DNA of 36,038 nucleotides from Flavobacteriales bacterium (lineage in GTDB: Bacteria; Bacteroidota; Bacteroidia; Flavobacteriales_F; PHOS-HE28). Below are positions 33,018 through 36,038 of the stretch, one piece after another; position 1 is the first letter of the stretch, and each line of letters begins with the position of its first letter. The notes below the pieces were generated by a model, which was not told the origin of the DNA, ran no database searches, and was given only the letters and a program-made list of their open reading frames with translations. The stretch covers positions 1 to 36,038 of the forward strand of contig JAEUSV010000061.1 in NCBI GenBank assembly GCA_016788485.1. Direction: 5' to 3'. The translations under genes were made by a program, and so were the position numbers.

Positions 33018-33875
33018 TTACAGTGTATCGAAATCCAGCGCCTGGAACCGCACCATCGCGGGATCCAGCGTGCGCCCCTGGCCGGTGAGGTCCTTGAAGA
33101 TCAGGTTGAGGGGGGAGGGGCGCAGCCGCATGGGGATGTTGAGATAGGGCCTACCGCCCCAGCGCAGCCCCTTGTCCAGGCCCACCCAGATGCGGAAGGG
33201 CAGGGCGCCCCGGTGCTCCGGCAGGTCGACGCCCTGCAGCTGCGCCGGAGGCATCGCGCCCAGCAGCAGGCGCGCGCCGAACTGGCTGCGTTCGCTCACC
33301 AGCACATCGAGGCGCCCATCGTGCTTCACGCTGTAGCGGTACAGCGGGTGCGCCAGGCGCCAATTCAGCGCGTCGCGGTGCCACACCCGCTCGTACTGCA
33401 CCGCCCCCGGGTCGCGCGGCGCCAGAGGCCCCACGCCGGCCATGGCCTTCAGGGGGCTCACCAGCTGGAAGCCGAGCTTCCGGATGAAGCCGTGCGTGCT
33501 GTTGGCGTTGGTCACGCCGACCACGAAGCCGTAACCGTGCTTCGCGGCGTAGGTGTAGGTGCTGTCGGCCAGCTTGGTGAAGAGCCCCTTGCCCTGGTGC
33601 TCGGGCGCGGTGGCCGTGTTCAGCGAGAGCAGCCCCTTCTCCTGCATGCCGTTCACGCGGGCCACGAGCGGGATGGTGACGTAGTGCGCGGCAAGCTCGT
33701 CGCCCATCCATGCGTTGAAGCCCACCGCAGGCCCGTCGGGGTTGTCCACGTACTCCCAGCGCACCACGGCCTCGGTGAAGTGCTGCGCCTCGGGGAACAC
33801 GCGTTGCAGCAGGGCCGTGATCGCGGCGATGCCGGCGGGGGAGAGGTCGAGCAGGCGCAGGTCGTAGGCGCTCAT
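33018..33875 (-). CDS. GNAT family N-acetyltransferase
   Basis: The protein has 285 aa from ATG 33875, chosen because it leaves the normal MSAYDLRLLDLS opening; the frame extends upstream to 33896. The acetyl-CoA-binding motif is in LNTATAPEHQGKGLFTKLAD (Q-G-K-G), followed by FVVGVTNANSTHGFIRKLGF, which matches motif B of the fold. The extra ~130 residues after the GNAT core (from about residue 150) are not recognised and may bind the acceptor. The size resembles the GNAT_9 group, acting on polysaccharide or amino-sugar acceptors. A TATCTTGC box ends 6 nt before the start, on the opposite side from the riboswitch promoter. Confidence 0.88.
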   Translation of the reverse strand: MSAYDLRLLDLSPAGIAAITALLQRVFPEAQHFTEAVVRWEYVDNPDGPAVGFNAWMGDELAAHYVTIPLVARVNGMQEKGLLSLNTATAPEHQGKGLFTKLADSTYTYAAKHGYGFVVGVTNANSTHGFIRKLGFQLVSPLKAMAGVGPLAPRDPGAVQYERVWHRDALNWRLAHPLYRYSVKHDGRLDVLVSERSQFGARLLLGAMPPAQLQGVDLPEHRGALPFRIWVGLDKGLRWGGRPYLNIPMRLRPSPLNLIFKDLTGQGRTLDPAMVRFQALDFDTL

Positions 33876-33881
33876 GGCGGG

Positions 33882-33889
33882 GCAAGATA
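33882..33889 (-). promoter_or_regulatory. weak -7 box (TATCTTGC) for the GNAT gene
   Basis: On the minus strand, TATCTTGC shares TA-NN-TT with the -7 consensus but not the final TG. It ends 6 nt from the start codon, like other leaderless candidates here. Confidence 0.25.
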
Positions 33890-33909
33890 GAAGCAAGGCA
33901 CGGCGCGCC

Positions 33910-33917
33910 TACCTTCG
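33910..33917 (+). promoter_or_regulatory. -7 box TACCTTCG driving the cobalamin riboswitch transcript
   Basis: TACCTTCG on the plus strand, 5 nt before the first base of the riboswitch P1 helix (33922), so transcription would start at the aptamer itself. Confidence 0.5.
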
Positions 33918-33921
33918 CACC

Positions 33922-34095
33922 GCGCGATGGTTCCGCGGCACGCCGCAAGGCGGACCGCGGATGAAAAGGGAATCCCGTGTGAACCGGGAGCTGTTCCCGC
34001 AGCTGTGAACCCTGACGACCGCCGCACACGCCACTCCGCACCAGCGGGGGAAGGCGCGGCGGTATGGGGGTGAGCCAGAAGACCTGCCACCGCGC
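33922..34095 (+). promoter_or_regulatory. cobalamin (B12) riboswitch aptamer
   Basis: Conserved elements occur in the right order: AAAAGGGAA (33963-33971), the GAGCTGTTCCCGCAGCTGTG core (33989-34008), GCCACT (34030-34035), GGGGAAGG, and the B12 box GCCAGAAGACCTGCC (34074-34088). P1 forms from GCGCGATGG (33922-33930) and CCACCGCGC (34087-34095), with one mismatch. Binding of adenosyl- or other cobalamin is expected to repress the downstream gene. Confidence 0.93.
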
Positions 34096-34096
34096 C

Positions 34097-34160
34097 GGTC
34101 CCCTCGGGGGCCGCGAACACCAAGGCCCCGGGAAAGGGCCGGTGCGCCTGCGGTACAGGC
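34097..34160 (+). promoter_or_regulatory. riboswitch expression platform with mutually exclusive helices
   Basis: GGTCCC (34097-34102) can pair with GGGGCC (34107-34112), which can instead pair with GGCCCC (34124-34129). The latter can also pair with GGGCC (34136-34140). GCCTG-CGGTA-CAGGC (34146-34160) follows. No U tract is present, so control is more likely translational or Rho-dependent than through an intrinsic terminator. Confidence 0.5.
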
Positions 34161-34233
34161 CGCCGTTCCGTTCCCGTGGTTTCACCACCGATCACGCCGT
34201 GCGGTGAACACGGCAGCAACAACCTCCCGTTCC

Positions 34234-35499
34234 ATGTACCGATCACTGCTCCCTGCGGGCCTGCTGGCCCTGGCCCTCCAGGCCGGCGCACAATCCACCG
34301 TGCACCGCGTGCTCGTGCTCAACGAAGGCTACTACAACATGGCCACCCAGACCCAGGTGGTGCCCGTGAGCCTCGGCAGCTACGACCCCGCCACCGGCAC
34401 CTACCAGACCATCGCCAACATCGCTGATGCGCGCTTCGGCAACCACGTGGCCGTGGAGGACGGCATTGTCTATGTTGCCGCCGACTCCTTCCTGCTCGCC
34501 TACGATGCGGACAGCTACCAGCTGCTCGACCAGACGGTGGTGCACGGCATCCGACGTTTCGCCGTGGGCGACGGCCGCATCGTGTGCACCAAGGGCGAGG
34601 TGGGCGGCCTGCCCACCTACGTCGACGTGCTCGACCAGGCCACGCTCGACCTGCTGTACAGCATCGACCAGACCACGCTGCCCTACAGCTGCGAGGATGT
34701 GGAGATCGCCGACGGCAAGGCTTGGATCGCGGTGAACAACGGCTTCGACTGGGGCAATGCCGTGGGCCAGGTGGGCGTGCTCGACCTGGGCACCGACACT
34801 TGGGCCGGAACCATCGACCTGGGGCCCGACGGCATCAACCCCGAGAACCTCATGGTGACCGCCGACGCCGTGTACGCCTTCAACAACAAGGACTTCAGCG
34901 GCAGCAGCATCAGCAAGATCGGGCGCAGCAGCGGCACGCTCACCTACACCACCGATGTGGCGGTGAACAGCGGCTGCGCCTCCAGCGCTTTGGCCGACGG
35001 CGACATCTTCTTCCTGGAGTACGCGCAGAACGAGCTGGCGCGCTTCGACCTGGGCAGCGATGCCGTGGTGGACACCCTGGGCGGCTCGCCCTCCATCTAC
35101 GGCCTGCTCGACGACCCGGTGAACGGCGTGCTGTACGCCACCACCACGGACTTCCTCACCAGCGGCACCCTGCACGTGCTCGGCTACGGCGGCAACGTGC
35201 TCAGCAGCGTGGCCGTGGGCGTGGCCCCGGGCCGCCTGGCGCTCGACCTGCGCAGCGCCACCGGTGTTGACGAGGAGCTGGAGGCCGCCGTGCGCACCTG
35301 GCCGAACCCCGCCACCGACGTGCTGCACCTGCAGCTGCCCACCGCCGCCACCTACGAAGTGATCGACGCCACCGGGCGCACCGTGCTGGCCGGCCGCGCG
35401 GCAACGGGCATCACCACCCTCGGCGTGGAGGCCCTGCGCCCCGGCCTGTACCACCTGCGCAGCAACGGTCGCCTAGCCGCCCGCTTCACCAAACAGTGA
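34234..35499 (+). CDS. B12-riboswitch-controlled, T9SS-sorted beta-propeller protein (BtuG-like)
   Basis: The protein has 421 aa from ATG 34234, which begins a signal peptide (MYRSLLPAGLLALALQAGAQ). The body is a YncE/BtuG-type seven-bladed propeller, with recurring blades such as ARFGNHVAVEDGIVYVAADS, TLPYSCEDVEIADGKAWIAV, LMVTADAVYAFNNKDF and DDPVNGVLYATTTDFLTSG. The last ~80 residues (VRTWPNPATDVLHLQLP to AARFTKQ) are a T9SS type A sorting domain. Its message carries a cobalamin riboswitch, which points to B12 uptake; in Bacteroides the surface lipoprotein BtuG, also a propeller, binds B12 and passes it to BtuB. Here T9SS sorting would replace the lipid anchor. No btuB or transporter gene is adjacent within the window. 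Confidence 0.9.
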   Translation: MYRSLLPAGLLALALQAGAQSTVHRVLVLNEGYYNMATQTQVVPVSLGSYDPATGTYQTIANIADARFGNHVAVEDGIVYVAADSFLLAYDADSYQLLDQTVVHGIRRFAVGDGRIVCTKGEVGGLPTYVDVLDQATLDLLYSIDQTTLPYSCEDVEIADGKAWIAVNNGFDWGNAVGQVGVLDLGTDTWAGTIDLGPDGINPENLMVTADAVYAFNNKDFSGSSISKIGRSSGTLTYTTDVAVNSGCASSALADGDIFFLEYAQNELARFDLGSDAVVDTLGGSPSIYGLLDDPVNGVLYATTTDFLTSGTLHVLGYGGNVLSSVAVGVAPGRLALDLRSATGVDEELEAAVRTWPNPATDVLHLQLPTAATYEVIDATGRTVLAGRAATGITTLGVEALRPGLYHLRSNGRLAARFTKQ

Positions 35500-35518
35500 T
35501 CCGTAACGGGGGCGTTCC

Positions 35519-35546
35519 TTGGATATGTCTCCGCTGCCTACATTTG
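35519..35546 (+). promoter_or_regulatory. canonical Bacteroidota promoter for tRNA-Thr
   Basis: TTG at 35519-35521 and the perfect -7 box TACATTTG at 35539-35546 are separated by 17 nt. The tRNA starts 48 nt downstream. Confidence 0.65.
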
Positions 35547-35594
35547 CCGCCCCGCTGACACCCCGAGCACAACGACGGTGCCAGCGTGGCGAAG

Positions 35595-35666
35595 GCCTCC
35601 TTAGCTCAGCGGTAGAGCAGCTCATTCGTAATGAGCAGGTCGTCAGTTCAAATCTGACAGGAGGCT
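35595..35666 (+). tRNA. tRNA-Thr (anticodon CGT)
   Basis: The 72-nt cloverleaf has acceptor GCCTCCT/AGGAGGC, D stem GCTC/GAGC, anticodon stem GCTCA/TGAGC with loop TTCGTAA (anticodon CGT, reads ACG), T arm GTCAG-TTCAAAT-CTGAC and discriminator T. CCA is not encoded. Confidence 0.95.
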
Positions 35667-35669
35667 CCG

Positions 35670-35699
35670 AAAAGGGATCGCGCAAGCGGTCCCTTTTTC
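35670..35699 (+). terminator. intrinsic terminator after tRNA-Thr
   Basis: GGGATCGC-GCAA-GCGGTCCC, extended by AAAA/TTTT, then CG. The loop is a GNRA tetraloop and the tail TTTTT is clear. Confidence 0.85.
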
Positions 35700-35777
35700 G
35701 TTGGCAGGTGTTCGAACGCCGTGGTGAACCCCGGTCCTAGGGGATGAGGGCAGGAAGGGCGGACCGCCAGAGGCGGT

Positions 35778-36038
35778 GTGCGATGAATGCACTCGTAACA
35801 CCCGAGCGCTGGGTGGCCAAAGTCCCCTTCACCTCAAGTAATGAATGGCCGAACAATGGGGAAGCTTACATTACAAGGAAGGCGTTGCGGCAGGGGTGAA
35901 TTTGGATTATGCATGACAAGACATACCTATAAATACAGAGGTAATATCAATAAGAATATTGTCAATGCAAAATATACAGCAGCAATAACAATGGAATAGT
36001 AATGATCTGAATTATTCATGTATTCAGAAACAATCTCA
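35778..36038 (+). mobile_element. possible 5' end of a group II intron (continues beyond window)
   Basis: The stretch begins GTGCGATGAATGCAC, fitting the GUGYG 5' end of group II introns, immediately after a small stem (ACCGCC-AGA-GGCGGT, 35763-35777). It then folds like domain I: CTCG/CGAG with loop TAACACC (35792-35806), TTCACCTC (35828-35835) with GGGGTGAA (35893-35900), and inside it GTAATG (35838-35843) with CATTAC (35869-35874). The sequence turns AT-rich after ~35900, unlike the rest of the window. No catalytic domain V or reverse transcriptase is visible because the window ends. It could instead be another structured RNA or an island edge. Confidence 0.45.

Noticed and set aside
30576..33890. 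A 1104-codon plus-strand frame spanning four genes
   Set aside because: It crosses the DUF4421, endonuclease, flavoprotein and GNAT genes and encodes Arg/Ala-rich noise without domains.
35783..35899. A 38-codon ORF after tRNA-Thr
   Set aside because: It coincides with the paired helices of the possible group II intron, and its sequence looks like translated structured RNA.

Overview
The window looks like chromosomal DNA of a high-GC member of the Bacteroidota, probably a Flavobacteriales-type organism. The evidence is six large secreted proteins, five of which end in a type IX secretion system (T9SS) C-terminal sorting domain. There are also families largely confined to Bacteroidota (DUF4421, SprB repeats, DUF7948 with a repeat propeller), -7 promoter boxes of the TAnnTTTG type, and few Shine-Dalgarno sequences. 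Taxonomy is an inference; no rRNA is present.

Layout, left to right. 1-3492 (minus) is the N-terminal 1164 codons of a secreted Calx-beta/lamin-tail/thrombospondin-3 protein whose end lies outside the window. 3493-4112 has no protein gene but contains a -7 box, five stable hairpins and an intrinsic terminator, which together suggest an undescribed structured RNA of about 260 nt. Next come a T9SS adhesin-like protein (4113-6089) and a PIN-PhoH ATPase (6228-7562). A SiaC-like phosphoprotein and a three-gene cluster of small exported proteins (8212-9635) lie on the minus strand. A 39-aa membrane peptide is coupled to a coiled-coil/proline-rich envelope protein (9693-11041). 11046-13962 (minus) is an outer-membrane barrel/lipoprotein pair. 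A small membrane protein and rarA follow. 15848-21937 (minus) encodes a giant 2029-aa T9SS protein with an alternating A/B repeat array; a 43-aa ORF sits in its leader.

recA (22480-23499) has a low-GC upstream region with mutually exclusive inverted repeats. After it come a TPR lipoprotein, tRNA-Ala(CGC), a membrane protein, an OmpA-like barrel, a T9SS alpha/beta hydrolase, a Tyr/Pro/Gly-rich exported protein, a DUF4421 protein and a T9SS endonuclease I. The endonuclease gene diverges from an HI0933-type flavoprotein through a 31-bp gap holding two outward -7 boxes. A GNAT acetyltransferase follows.

33922-35499 is a cobalamin riboswitch followed by a T9SS-sorted beta-propeller protein. By analogy with the Bacteroides surface B12-binding propeller BtuG, this is likely a surface corrinoid-binding protein. 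tRNA-Thr(CGT) with its own promoter and terminator follows. Beyond 35778 the composition becomes AT-rich and the sequence resembles the 5' end of a group II intron that runs off the window. The strongest candidates for something new are the 3785-4044 RNA, the riboswitch-controlled T9SS propeller, the possible intron and the recA leader.
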